Under the pieces are notes generated by a model. It ran no database searches. It was given only the letters and a program-made list of their open reading frames with translations, and had not been told where the DNA came from. From assembly GCF_030758755.1 (NCBI RefSeq), contig NZ_CP132387.1:2037001-2101000 (forward strand): DNA of 64,000 nucleotides, read 5' to 3'. The translations under genes were made by a program, and so were the position numbers. Below, piece after piece: positions 1 to 9,192 of the stretch. Origin of the DNA: Bartonella apihabitans (lineage in GTDB: Bacteria; Pseudomonadota; Alphaproteobacteria; Rhizobiales; Rhizobiaceae). Every line of letters starts with the position of its first letter. Within the stretch, counting starts at the first letter, position 1.

Positions 1-1428
1 TCCTCGACATTGCCATCCACTGTTAATGCCATGCGTGTTTTACAAAGCCGCATGGTTTCACTATTGCCAATGGTTGCAAGCTGTAACGACCTAATCAACC
101 GGCGCAACAAATTGATTGCAGATGAATTTGGCGGCAAGAGCAACAACACCAAACTAGACGAACTTATTGACGAAACATCTGCATGGTTACAAACCCATGA
201 ACCGATGAAGCCGGAAGGCATTGCCCGCGTCAAAGCTTTGAAACAAGCCATATTGGATGACATTGGCCATTCGAAAGTATGGCTTGATCTTGTTTCGCGC
301 AATCTGACATTGCGTCTTGTCGATATTATGGAAATCTATTCCGACTGTCTGCATTTGCGCAACGACATCGTTAACGGTACCCAACACAAATTGCGTTGGC
401 ACCGTTTTGATTTTTTAGGGGAAGCAAGGTCAATTCACTACGATTTCGGCATTGCGTTTCTTTCCGCTTTTTCGGCAATTCTTGCCATTTTTATTATTGT
501 CACTTTGTGGCGTATGACAGAATGGACACAAGGCGCTACCGCTGCCATGATGACCGGTATTTTTAGTAGCCTTTTTGCAACGAAAGACGACCCCGTTCCG
601 GCAATTCGCGGAATGCTCAAGCAAATTCTTCTTGTTCTTGTCATCGCCTTTGTCCTGCAATTCGGTATTTTACCGCTTGTCGACGGCTATTTGCCGCTCA
701 TGCTCAGTCTGGCACTTGTGCTGATACCTGCCGGTGTCATGATGGCTATTCCGTCAAAATTTGCCATGGGCATGACAATGGCGGTGAACCTGCCCAATCT
801 GTTATTGCTGCAATCCCGCTTGAGCGGCGATTTTTATAATTTCATCAATATCAACACGGCAATGATTCTGGGAATTATTGTCGCTGCTGCAACAGCTTCC
901 ATTGTGCGTTCTGTTGGTGCCGAATGGAGTGCTTTTCGTCTTATCCGTGCAAGCTGGATTGACATTATTGAAGTTGCCGAACGTCCGACAAATACCAAAG
1001 CCTATAACGAACTTTTACACCGTATGCTTTATCGCTATGGCTTGATTGCTCCCCGTTATGCCTTGATACCAATTCATTCAGTTGTTCGTCAGACCGACAT
1101 TCTCAAAGATGTCCGTGTCGGACTTGATACAATTGAACTCCAACATTTAAAAGAATCGCAAGGACCGACCAATCGTCAAAATCTTGCCAATGTTCTGGAG
1201 GAACTGGCATTCTATTACCGGGTAAGAGTAAACAGCACCGATGTGCCCGACGGCAAAGAATTGCTGGAAGCAATTGACACAACACTCGATTGGACACTGG
1301 CACTTCCTGATTCGGAAGACCATCAGAAGATCTCGTTTGCATTAACCGGTTTGCGGCAAAATTTGTTTGGTGATGCCGAACCTTACAAAGCAGTCTTGCC
1401 TCCAATCTTCAAAGGACATGACTCATGA
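1..1428 (+). CDS. FUSC-family efflux inner-membrane protein (5' end outside window)
   Basis: This is the C-terminal two thirds of a fusaric-acid-resistance / AaeB-type inner membrane protein. The frame is open from base 1, so the start codon lies upstream of the window; 475 codons are visible and family members usually have about 650-700 residues. A run of hydrophobic segments between about residues 145 and 305 (second membrane block) separates two cytosolic-type domains, as in FUSC proteins. The stop overlaps the next start (ATGA), and DUF1656 and HlyD genes follow directly. This is the AaeB-AaeX-AaeA arrangement, for which the family role is export of aromatic carboxylic acids or similar toxic weak acids. 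The substrate is an inference from the family and cannot be read from the sequence. Confidence 0.85.
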   Translation, partial: SSTLPSTVNAMRVLQSRMVSLLPMVASCNDLINRRNKLIADEFGGKSNNTKLDELIDETSAWLQTHEPMKPEGIARVKALKQAILDDIGHSKVWLDLVSRNLTLRLVDIMEIYSDCLHLRNDIVNGTQHKLRWHRFDFLGEARSIHYDFGIAFLSAFSAILAIFIIVTLWRMTEWTQGATAAMMTGIFSSLFATKDDPVPAIRGMLKQILLVLVIAFVLQFGILPLVDGYLPLMLSLALVLIPAGVMMAIPSKFAMGMTMAVNLPNLLLLQSRLSGDFYNFININTAMILGIIVAAATASIVRSVGAEWSAFRLIRASWIDIIEVAERPTNTKAYNELLHRMLYRYGLIAPRYALIPIHSVVRQTDILKDVRVGLDTIELQHLKESQGPTNRQNLANVLEELAFYYRVRVNSTDVPDGKELLEAIDTTLDWTLALPDSEDHQKISFALTGLRQNLFGDAEPYKAVLPPIFKGHDS

Positions 1429-1628
1429 ACCCCGAGGTCGATATTTATGGTGTCTATATTCCGACAATCGGAATTCTGGCACTCGTCAGCTACTTTTTGA
1501 ATGTTGCCCTCCAACGTTTCATCTTACGAAAAGGGCTGCAACGCTTCATCTGGCACCACGCGCTTTTTGCGGCGGCAAGCTATTTCATCATTTTGAGTAT
1601 TCTTTCTTTCATTGTAACGCGGATCTAA
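1425..1628 (+). CDS. DUF1656 small membrane protein (AaeX-like)
   Basis: A 67-residue protein with two hydrophobic segments (about residues 10-30 and 45-65) and a basic stretch between them. It matches the DUF1656/AaeX family, which is almost always encoded between a FUSC protein and a HlyD-type adaptor. Its ATG overlaps the FUSC stop codon by ATGA, indicating translational coupling, and the adaptor gene starts 5 bases after its stop. The biochemical role of DUF1656 proteins is not established; a structural part in the efflux complex is assumed from the conserved gene order. Confidence 0.85.
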   Translation: MNPEVDIYGVYIPTIGILALVSYFLNVALQRFILRKGLQRFIWHHALFAAASYFIILSILSFIVTRI

Positions 1629-1633
1629 CGGAT

Positions 1634-2509
1634 ATGAACAAGCTTATAGCCAATTCCGGTCGTATATTTTTCACCCTTGTCATGGCTCTGGTAGCCGGAC
1701 TTCTTCTCTGGCAGTTATGGAACTACTACATGAACGACCCATGGACGAGAGATGGCAAAATCAGTGCCGATGTTGTTCGTGTCGCACCTGATGTTTCCGG
1801 TTTTGTAACCGAAGTCCATGTGGTTGATAACCAACAGGTCAAAAAGGGCGATGTTCTTTTCACGATCGATCAGGCGCGTTTTTCTTTGGCTTATGAAGAT
1901 GCTCAAGCGATGGTTGACAATGCCAAAGCTGCTCACGATCAGGCAAAACGCGATCTTGAGCGCGACGAAAAACTTGATGACAAAACAATCACCCGCCAAC
2001 AATTGGAAACTGCCGCTATGCAGGAATTGCAAACTGCCGCCACTTTGCGCAAGGCGATCGTCCAGCTTGATACAGCAAAACTTGACCTTGAACGCTCGAC
2101 AGTTCGTGCCGCTGTGAATGGCAAACTGACCAATTTTTCGCTTCGACCTGGAGAATATGTCACGCAAGGCAAACCGGTCACCGCGCTTGTCGATTCCGAT
2201 TCGTTTTATGCTTCCGGATATTTTGAAGAAAATAAACTCGACCGCATTCGCATCGGCAGTCGTGCAACGATCCACATTATGGGCTCAAGCACTGTATTAA
2301 CGGGTGTTGTTGAAGGGTTTGCTGCCGGTATCGAAGACCGTGAACGCACGCAGACGACAAGCCTTCTTGCCAATGTTGCACCAACTTTCAACTGGGTTCG
2401 CCTTGCCCAACGTATACCGGTCCGTATCAAGCTTGATCCGGTTCCTGACAATATCCATCTGGTATCGGGGCGTACGATCAGTGTCGCTATTGAAGAAAAG
2501 AAGCAATAA
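1634..2509 (+). CDS. HlyD-family membrane fusion protein of aromatic acid efflux
   Basis: A 291-residue periplasmic adaptor (AaeA/EmrA type). It has one N-terminal membrane anchor (about residues 10-32). A lipoyl-like half motif with VRVAPDVSGFV and VKKGDVLF follows, then an alpha-helical hairpin rich in Ala, Lys and Asp (about 85-150). The second lipoyl half has the GKLTNFSLRPGEYV pattern, and a beta-barrel ends with the IPVRIKL motif typical of the family. The frame is open further upstream, but the ATG at 1634 is the only one giving a normal anchor and it follows the DUF1656 stop by 5 bases. With the two upstream genes it should form a two-membrane pump reaching an outer-membrane channel encoded elsewhere. 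Confidence 0.88.
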   Translation: MNKLIANSGRIFFTLVMALVAGLLLWQLWNYYMNDPWTRDGKISADVVRVAPDVSGFVTEVHVVDNQQVKKGDVLFTIDQARFSLAYEDAQAMVDNAKAAHDQAKRDLERDEKLDDKTITRQQLETAAMQELQTAATLRKAIVQLDTAKLDLERSTVRAAVNGKLTNFSLRPGEYVTQGKPVTALVDSDSFYASGYFEENKLDRIRIGSRATIHIMGSSTVLTGVVEGFAAGIEDRERTQTTSLLANVAPTFNWVRLAQRIPVRIKLDPVPDNIHLVSGRTISVAIEEKKQ

Positions 2510-2686
2510 CCGGTTGATTTTCGTCAAGATTTTTCGTCACTTAACTGCAACAGATTTAACTTTTTTTTACTTTAATCATGGAAAAGGTTTGTCAAAGTGC
2601 TGTTCTTTCATTGTCGAGTAATAAACTTCGCTATATGAAAACACACAATTTGATATTTACTAATCACATTTGATCGGAGAGATAAA

Positions 2687-2833
2687 ATGTCAGCCAAGAG
2701 AGCCACTCTGGTGACTGTTGCAGCTCTTTTCACATTTATTGTTGTCGCTGCAGGTATTGGTTCGGTAGGTGCCGGAAATAACGAATTTATGACCAAAGAC
2801 GGCTATGGTGTTCATAGCACCATGCACCAATGA
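2687..2833 (+). CDS. Small membrane-anchored or secreted protein, unknown function
   Basis: A 48-codon ORF starting MSAKRATLVTVAALF. It has a short basic N-terminus, a hydrophobic core of about 20 residues (positions 8-30) and a small polar tail ending in HSTMHQ. A GATCGGAGAGATAAA stretch gives a good Shine-Dalgarno sequence 8 bases before the ATG, and a strong rho-independent terminator begins 50 bases after the stop. Ribosome site, hydrophobic segment and terminator together make it likely to be a real monocistronic gene. I do not recognise a family. It could be a signal peptide with a 20-residue mature peptide, or a single-pass membrane microprotein. Confidence 0.6.
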   Translation: MSAKRATLVTVAALFTFIVVAAGIGSVGAGNNEFMTKDGYGVHSTMHQ

Positions 2834-2882
2834 CGAAACGAATTTCCGGAATGAACTCTATCCGGATGAAGAGAATTTGAAA

Positions 2883-2909
2883 AAGGGGCCTTCTGGCCCC
2901 TTCTTTTTC
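2883..2909 (+). terminator. Rho-independent terminator after the 48-aa ORF
   Basis: Perfect 8-bp stem AAGGGGCC / GGCCCCTT with a TTCT loop, followed by a CTTTTTC tract. It ends the transcript of the small ORF and possibly read-through from the efflux operon. Confidence 0.85.
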
Positions 2910-3635
2910 ATATATATCGGGCTTGATCTTCGTATTTGTCTTTTCGTTTTGAGAAAATCCTGATGAAAACGGTCTTCAATCCCCATCCGGAATAATAAAT
3001 TCCCCTCGATAAGAAGATTTAAGATACGACTGCTCAAACTTGAACGAGCAGGCAAGCAAGCTTGAATGAACGGGGATAACAAATTCGGATTGTCTGGCTG
3101 AATGTTCAGATAACGCTATCTATGTTTATGAGACGTTTTTTCAAAACCTCAGGTAGAAGGCTCCCGCTTCCCACATTTCCGGTTACATTTTTTCACCACA
3201 ACGTTCTTCTGTCTCGTTAGAACCCTATGATAGTTTTGAAATAGCCTTTTCAATTCATGCCATTTTCCAAAGCCGTTTCAGGCTCGTCCGTACTTGCTTC
3301 AAGTTAATTTCCGTGTCACCGGAGCCAATCGGTAACAGTGTGGAAAAGCCCCCGCAAGAGAGAAAACGCTTACGGATATTCAGCCCGAATAGCAACATAG
3401 TGCTTAAGATTTCCGGCTTTTCTGTTCGTTCCTTCTCCTAATCGGGAAAAGCGAAATAGGAAAGAGCATTCATAAGCAGGAAGAACCTATTCAAATAAAT
3501 TTTTTGGTAAAAAACACCACGGATGCGGATAACGTCAAAACAGTAGAAACAACGATATTTAAGCCCGTTAAACCCCGTTTAACAAAGCGGCGCCACAAAA
3601 GGCGCCACTTCTATCATGTCGACACGGTGAAAATT
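2910..3635. other. Intergenic region with one strong hairpin
   Basis: There is no convincing gene on either strand in these 726 bases; the longest ORF in the stretch has no ribosome site and an atypical composition. An inverted repeat at 3585-3610 (AAGCGGCGCC / GGCGCCACTT, one mismatch that becomes a G-U pair on the minus strand) lies 26 bases beyond the stop of the aldo/keto reductase and could end that transcript, but no T tract follows. Confidence 0.4.
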
Positions 3636-4484
3636 TCAACCTTGAAATTCGGCCGGATTTGGTCCCAATCGGCCATCGACTTTATCAAGGCCTGCAATTG
3701 CGTCATGATTGGCAGCAGTCAGCGCAAAATCGAAAATATTGAAATTCTCGGCCATACGTTCCGGTGATTGCGATTTCGGAATAGCGATTGTGCCCATTTC
3801 CATATGCCAGCGCAAAATAATTTGTGCGACAGTCTTGTGATGTTCTTCGGCAATTTTTTTCAACACCGGATCATCGAAAAATTGTCCCCGACCGAGTGGA
3901 GCCCATGCTTCTGTCAAAATATTATTCTTGTCGTGAAATATGCGTAATTGCTTCTGTTGAAAATGCGGATGCAGTTCCACCTGATTGACCGCAGGAGCAA
4001 CGCCGGTTTCCTTGATGAGGCGCTCAAGATCGACAATACGGAAATTGCAAACGCCGATTGAACGAACGCGGTTTTCCTGTTTGAGTCTGATTAAAGCTTT
4101 CCACGTTTCCACAAAAAGATCACGTGCTGGCAACGGCCAATGAATAAGATAAAGATCAATTGCATTGACATGCAGGCGTTTGGCGCTTTCTTCAAAAGCG
4201 CGCATCGTATTGTCATAGCCTTGGTCGCTATTCCACACTTTGGTGGTAATAAAAATATTTTTCCGGTCGATACCTGAATCGGCGACACCAAGCCCGACAC
4301 CTTCTTCATTGTCATAAGCTTTGGCTGTATCAATGTGCCGGTAGCCTGTCTTTATTGCCTGTTTAACAGTGTCTCTGGTATCCTGTTCGGGAATTTTAAA
4401 AACCCCGAAGCCCAATTGTGGAATGGACAAGCCATCATTCATCTTAAGCAAGGGAACCGATATTTTTTGTGATAATTCTGGCAT
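3636..4484 (-). CDS. Aldo/keto reductase (2,5-diketo-D-gluconate reductase type)
   Basis: A 282-residue NADPH-dependent aldo/keto reductase of the AKR5 / DkgA type, the usual length for the family. The catalytic tetrad is visible: Asp52 and Tyr57 in GYRHIDTAKAYDNE, Lys82 in ITTKVWN, and His115 in LYLIHWP. The coenzyme-binding segment AIPKSQSPERMAEN is near the C-terminus. Enzymes of this type reduce small aldehydes, methylglyoxal or keto sugars in the cytosol, and the exact substrate cannot be told from sequence. It stands alone, with over 300 bases of non-coding DNA on each side. A weak AAGGAGAAT stretch precedes the ATG. Confidence 0.88.
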   Translation of the reverse strand: MPELSQKISVPLLKMNDGLSIPQLGFGVFKIPEQDTRDTVKQAIKTGYRHIDTAKAYDNEEGVGLGVADSGIDRKNIFITTKVWNSDQGYDNTMRAFEESAKRLHVNAIDLYLIHWPLPARDLFVETWKALIRLKQENRVRSIGVCNFRIVDLERLIKETGVAPAVNQVELHPHFQQKQLRIFHDKNNILTEAWAPLGRGQFFDDPVLKKIAEEHHKTVAQIILRWHMEMGTIAIPKSQSPERMAENFNIFDFALTAANHDAIAGLDKVDGRLGPNPAEFQG

Positions 4485-4849
4485 CTATTCTCCTTGGTAA
4501 TCCATTAAAAATAAATTGTTTCTTCTCCGGTTTTAACGGACAAGCTTATTACCCGACATATTATCAAAATATCATGTATAAAGATGATATTCTAAATCAA
4601 GTTCAATTTTTTCTATGATGCGCTTCAACGTGATTGAATGTCAATCAACTACATGGTGTCCGGTGTGTCAAAAAAAGTTTAAACCGAATTTTTCCAAGTA
4701 ATAGATCGCATTTCAATCGTTTAATTTTATTTATAAAAGGAATTTTTTGGTTTTAAATTATTTTTTTAAAAAAACCGGAAAGATTGATAAAGCCAAATCT
4801 TTCCGGTTTTCGGTGAATTATTTTTCAGGGTGTGACTGTAAAATGTTGT
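4485..4849. other. AT-rich intergenic region between reductase and ABC operon
   Basis: No gene is visible. It holds the promoter side of the aldo/keto reductase (upper end unassigned) and the terminator of the ABC transporter operon at 4772-4809. The middle is very AT-rich. Confidence 0.5.
4772..4809 (-). terminator. Terminator of the ABC transporter operon
   Basis: Perfect 14-bp inverted repeat AAACCGGAAAGATT / AATCTTTCCGGTTT with a 10-base loop. Read on the minus strand it is followed by a T tract. It lies 40 bases past the stop of the ATPase gene. Confidence 0.85.
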
Positions 4850-5932
4850 TCAATCGCGAAATAACCAGACATCTTCCGGTTTGATAACAATATAAACTTC
4901 ACCTGTTTCGAGTTTTTCCGGACCACTCGCCTTTAATTCCAATGACCCGTAATGAAGACGGTATTCCCAACGGTCGCCAAGATAAAGGCTGGCATCCAGA
5001 TGCATCGGTATTGCTTCGGGAACCGGTTGTTGGCTGACCTTGATATGTTCAAGGCGAATAACAGCTTTGACAGGCTCTCCTATCTTCGCATCCTCGCCTT
5101 CCCGCAACATTCCGGTCAAAGACCAGTTTTCAGCGCCGAAAGTGATAAACGCACCGTTTTTTTGCAATATTTGTCCGTGCGCTATGTTGTTGGCGCCAAG
5201 AAATTCTGCAGCATAAAAGCAATTCGGATTGGAATAAATTTCAATCGGGCTACCATGTTGGACAATCCGTCCATTTTGTAACAAAAGAATATGGTCAGCC
5301 GCCGCAAGAGCTTCTGTCTGGTCATGGGTTACCAGAATTGCACATATATCAAGTTCAAGAATGAGCTTTCTTATCCAATAGCGCGCTTCTTCACGCAATT
5401 TCGCGTCAAGATTGGATAGTGGTTCATCAAGCAACAAGACACGCGGTTCATAGACCACTGCCCTGCAAATTGAAACACGTTGTTGTTGGCCTCCGGAAAG
5501 CTCGCTTGGATAACGGTCGGCGAGATGGGAAAGCCCCATTGTTTCAAGGATCCGGTCAACGCGTTTTTTTATTTCTGCGGCGTCAACATGACGTAATTTC
5601 AAACCATAGGCTACATTTTCACGCACTGTCCGATGCGGCCATAAAGCGTAGGACTGGAAAACAAGCCCGATATCGCGTTGTTCGGGAGGAAGCTGGATAT
5701 TGGTTTCACTGTCACGGGCAATTTTATCGCCAATTCTGATGCGCCCGACTTCCGGATTTTCCAGTCCTGCTATCGAGCGCAGAAGCGTTGTTTTTCCGGA
5801 ACCGGAACCGCCAAGCAGAGCCACGATCGAGCCACGCTCAGCGGTAAAATTGACCCCTTTCAAAATTTGCAAACCACCAAGCCACTTTTCGAGGTTTTCG
5901 ACAACGAGTTCGACATTATGTTCATTATTCAT
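4850..5932 (-). CDS. ABC transporter ATP-binding protein (FbpC/PotA type)
   Basis: A 360-residue ATPase of the iron/phosphonate/polyamine importer class. Visible motifs are Walker A LLGGSGSGKTT near residue 40, the Q-loop region VFQSYALWPH, signature LSGGQQQR near 143, Walker B VLLLDEP, and the H-loop ILVTHDQTEA. A C-terminal TOBE-like domain (about 290-350) follows. It is the last gene of a minus-strand operon and overlaps the permease stop by 8 bases. The family energises uptake by hydrolysing ATP at the inner membrane. The Walker A loop reads GGSGSGKTT where many relatives have GPSGSGKTT or GSSGSGKTT; this is tolerated in the family. The substrate cannot be decided from this subunit. Confidence 0.9.
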   Translation of the reverse strand: MNNEHNVELVVENLEKWLGGLQILKGVNFTAERGSIVALLGGSGSGKTTLLRSIAGLENPEVGRIRIGDKIARDSETNIQLPPEQRDIGLVFQSYALWPHRTVRENVAYGLKLRHVDAAEIKKRVDRILETMGLSHLADRYPSELSGGQQQRVSICRAVVYEPRVLLLDEPLSNLDAKLREEARYWIRKLILELDICAILVTHDQTEALAAADHILLLQNGRIVQHGSPIEIYSNPNCFYAAEFLGANNIAHGQILQKNGAFITFGAENWSLTGMLREGEDAKIGEPVKAVIRLEHIKVSQQPVPEAIPMHLDASLYLGDRWEYRLHYGSLELKASGPEKLETGEVYIVIKPEDVWLFRD

Positions 5933-7678
5933 TGATTTTCGCTCCCAATTTCAGGGCTAGAGCCAAAGCAGAGGCAGTCAGGATGACACTGACAAAGGCC
6001 AGTGCAGCAATTGTATCCATGGCGCCGGTTTCAAATTGTTGGACAATGAGCGAACCGATCACACCTGTATTCGAGCTCATCAGATAAACACCGGTCGCAT
6101 AATCGCGCAAAAACAGGATCATGATGAGCGCCCATGCACCGGTTAGTCCGGGGCGCACCAATGGCACAACGATATCGCGCCATGTTTTGCCGATGGTCGC
6201 ACCACTTACTCGGGCGGCTTCTTCGAGTTCCGGAGAAACTTGTAAGAGTGTGCCTTGTAACAAGCGCAAACCATAGGCGAGTCCCACAACAATATAAGCA
6301 ATGAGAAGCGAGAAAAGCGTCGGCCTTAACGGCGTCAAAAAGGGTACAAAAAGAAAAACCCAATAAACGGCAAGACCAATAATAAGGCCGGGTAAAGCAC
6401 GTGGTAGCAACACAATATAGTCAAGCAACCAACCGCTGAAACCATAATTGCGATGTCCTGCCAATCCGATAAGCAGATAGATAAAGACTGCAACGAGCGC
6501 ACCGAATACACCCAGAATAACCGTATTGATGATACCGGTAGAAAGATTGCGCACCTCGATCAGACGGGAAAAATTCGACAGGGTTAAATGGTCGAATACG
6601 TTGACACCTTGTCCCCACGCAGTGACAAAAGCACGCAATGCAATGCCACCGATAGGGATGATAACGGCAACCAACAACCAGAGTGCTATAATCGTCAAAG
6701 CAATAATCTGGCCTTTGGTTCCCAATTTCAAGGGCGTCGCTCTTGCACCTTTACCACCCAAAGCGGCATAACGGCGACTGGCTTTGAGAATTTTGCGTTG
6801 CGCAAAAATGAGTGGAAGGGTCAAGACAATAAGCACCATGGCAACGACAGCCATAAGTTGATAGGTCGGCGCGCCGAACAATGTTGTCAACTTGTAGATA
6901 TATGTTGTCAGCACCAGAATACCGCTCGGATCTCCGAGCACAAGCGGAATGCCGAATTGTTCAAATCCCAGTAACAGATTGAGCGCTGCCGAAAAGACCA
7001 GAGCCGGTAACACCATAGGAAGTGTAACATCACGAGAAACGCGGAAAATAGTTGCGCCCGTGGTTCTTGCCGCCTCTTCCAGATCCGACGGCAAATTATG
7101 CATGGAAGCACTCACATAAAGATAAACATAAGGCACATGACTTAAGGCCGTCACCAGAATGATTCCGCCGACAGAATTCATGTTCCAGGGAACAAAGCCG
7201 AATATTTTTGCCATTAATATGCTGATAAATCCGGACGGCCGAGTGCCACTGTGTAGCCGAAAGCCAGCACGATCGAGGAAATAAACATTGGTACCAGAAC
7301 AAGGATTTCCAATGTCTTGCGGAATTTCAAATCGGTGCGCGCCAGAAGAAAAGCAAGAATTCCCCCTGTCGGTACCGAAATACCAACCATACCCAGCGAA
7401 ATGATAATTGTTGTTATCAATGCACGGTAAAAATCATAGTCTGTCAGGACAAAGCGATAGGCATCCAGACTGAATGCAACATTAGCGGTGAAAAAGGCAT
7501 CGTCGAGAAAACTCTGATAGACAATAAGCCCGACCGGAGAGAGAACCATGATTGCAAGAAGGAAAATGACCGTTGTGCGGTAAATCACCGCATCGGCACG
7601 CAATCTTTGCCAGGAAAATCTCCTCGGTGGAGGAGCACTATTCTGTTCCATTTTTATTTTCCGATAATCATTATTCAA
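5925..7678 (-). pseudogene. ABC transporter permease (FbpB type), frame broken at about 7238
   Basis: This is a two-domain permease of the iron/AEP-importer class, about 584 residues when the frame is restored. The N-terminal fragment (7214-7678) ends after FGYTVALG, and the C-terminal fragment (5925-7214) opens in another frame. One inserted base at the GGCCG at 7236-7240 restores the conserved FGYTVALGPSGFISI. Each half carries a permease EAA loop: LEEAARTTGATIFRV in the first and LEEAARVSGATIGKTW in the second. There are about 12 hydrophobic segments. It lies between the binding-protein and ATPase genes, overlapping the latter. No other damage is seen, so this may be a consensus error rather than decay. 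Either ATG at 7678 or the in-frame one at 7651 could be the start; neither has a clear ribosome site. Confidence 0.85.
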
Positions 7679-7732
7679 AAAAAGAGTGAAATGTGTTGAA
7701 GCCGCTAAATGCAGGGTGCAAATCCTGTTTCC

Positions 7733-7750
7733 CCGGCGTGGATCAGCCGG
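7733..7750. repeat. Intercistronic hairpin between binding protein and permease genes
   Basis: CCGGC / GCCGG inverted repeat with an 8-base loop in the 194-base gap between the binding-protein stop and the permease start. Such hairpins often protect the upstream, more highly expressed binding-protein mRNA; that role is inferred from position only. Confidence 0.35.
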
Positions 7751-7872
7751 AGCACTTTTGCACTGCCATTAACGGCAATGGATTGCTTGAAATCGCGACG
7801 GAGCGGAGAAAGTCATACCGGTTGAACCGTTCAATGAGTGACCGTCCGTCGCCCGATTTTCAAGAAAGCTCA

Positions 7873-8961
7873 TTATTTCGTGTATTGATTCCACTCGCGA
7901 AAAAACTTGATGCGGTTTTGTGGCTTGAGGTTGGATAAAAGCCGGTCATCAAGTGCAATAGGTTTGAGGTTTCCTCCCACCATTGCCGTCAATGAATCAA
8001 GATCAAGCCCGCCTTCAATATCGGTTCTAACCGAGGGTAATCCGTGTTTGGACAATGCTGTCTGCCCTTCTTTGGATAACATAAAATCCATGAAGAGGCG
8101 TGCAGCATTGGGGTGAGGTGCACCACGCGGTATGACCGCCGGACGCGAGAACGCAGCCGTATAATCCTGACCGAAAGCAACGCCGAGATTGGGCGTGGTC
8201 TTTACCCAGTCGAGCGCATAAGAACCGATGACATTGATTGCTATGACATTCTCGCCGGAGACAACAGTCTCACGCATTGTTCCTGTTGCTGTATAGGATT
8301 TGACTTTGACAGCCCCCATAGCCTTCGCCAATTCCCAAAAATTATCGCTGGAAGCCGCATCATTGGTTTGCATTAAAAAACCGATGCCGCTTTTTTCCGG
8401 ATCGAATGTAGCAACTTTACCTTTTAATTCTTCGACATGCGATTTCATATAGTCAATAAGGCCAGCGCGAGTCTTGGGAAATGACCCGTCGGGAAATGCC
8501 TTGGTATTGTAAATGACACCGATTGGCTCGACTGTTGTCGCATAGACGCTATCCTTGTAGCTTGCCCAATCGGGAATGTTTTTCTTTTCGGGAGATTGAT
8601 AGGTTTCGACATATCCTTCGGATGCAAGCTTCAACTGCAAATCCATAGCCGAGCTCCAGACAATGTCGGCTCCCATCTGTTTGGCTTCCGCTTCGGCGAC
8701 TGTACGACTATAGGCATTATTGGTTCCCATGTCGGTAAAATCGACTTCGATCGAATATTTCTTTTTGAAATCGTCGATAAGCTCTTTCGCCAATTCCTCA
8801 TCAGTGGTCGAATAAAGTGAAAGACGACCTTCGCTCTTGGCCTTGGTTATGATGTCGGAATAGTTTGACGGGTAACCTTGTGGCAAATCTTCACTTGCTG
8901 CCGGTAATGTATCAACGATTACCAGCCCTAAAAAAGCGAATAGAATAGATTTGAATTTCAT
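7873..8961 (-). CDS. ABC transporter periplasmic substrate-binding protein
   Basis: A 362-residue periplasmic binding protein of the FbpA/SBP_bac_6-like class. An upstream extension of the frame exists, but the ATG at 8961 follows a perfect GGAGGA and begins a normal signal peptide (MKFKSILFAFLGLVIV...AAS, cleaved near residue 24). The core has the mixed alpha/beta fold signatures LYSTTDEELAKELIDDF, ADIVWSSAMDLQLKLASEGY and the hinge region GENVIAINVIGSYA. I do not see the adjacent tyrosine pair of classical ferric-binding proteins, so iron is not assured; phosphonate, phosphoglycerate-like or another anion is equally possible. It is the first gene of the importer operon. The binding protein encoded at 9860 is a paralogue sharing the SSAxDLQxKLAxxGY block. 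Confidence 0.88.
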   Translation of the reverse strand: MKFKSILFAFLGLVIVDTLPAASEDLPQGYPSNYSDIITKAKSEGRLSLYSTTDEELAKELIDDFKKKYSIEVDFTDMGTNNAYSRTVAEAEAKQMGADIVWSSAMDLQLKLASEGYVETYQSPEKKNIPDWASYKDSVYATTVEPIGVIYNTKAFPDGSFPKTRAGLIDYMKSHVEELKGKVATFDPEKSGIGFLMQTNDAASSDNFWELAKAMGAVKVKSYTATGTMRETVVSGENVIAINVIGSYALDWVKTTPNLGVAFGQDYTAAFSRPAVIPRGAPHPNAARLFMDFMLSKEGQTALSKHGLPSVRTDIEGGLDLDSLTAMVGGNLKPIALDDRLLSNLKPQNRIKFFREWNQYTK

Positions 8962-9076
8962 GCGTTTCCTCCTCCACGAGATAAAACACCGGCGCAAAAC
9001 GGATGTTTTATTTTTCCGGTCAACCATGATTTCCTCATAAAATGGACGACCGTTTTTTTAGCATGGCACAGAAAGC

Positions 9077-9092
9077 TGACAGGAAGCTGTCA
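9077..9092. promoter_or_regulatory. Palindrome in the divergent promoter region, candidate operator
   Basis: Perfect inverted repeat TGACAG-N4-CTGTCA between the importer operon and the two-component operon, 115 bases from the binding-protein start and 101 from the regulator start. A TTGACA hexamer follows at 9105-9110. It is a natural candidate for binding by the adjacent OmpR-type regulator; no binding evidence can be drawn from sequence. Confidence 0.4.
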
Positions 9093-9192
9093 AGAAAACT
9101 ATTTTTGACATAACCTGTTGCTTATGGCTCTATAGATAAATAGAGGAGAAATAGAATAAAACGGTCTTCCTTATCATATGGAGGGGGGAAGA

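Noticed and set aside
1367..1633. Extended start of the HlyD-type gene running back through DUF1656
   Set aside because: It would overlap the whole DUF1656 gene and add residues never found in the family; the ATG at 1634 gives a standard membrane anchor.
3504..3767. An 87-codon plus-strand ORF overlapping the end of the aldo/keto reductase
   Set aside because: It overlaps the reductase 3' end and an inverted repeat and has no ribosome site or recognisable domain.
7873..8961. Firm assignment as a ferric-iron binding protein
   Set aside because: The fold class fits, but the adjacent tyrosine pair used by ferric-binding proteins is not visible, so the ligand was left open.
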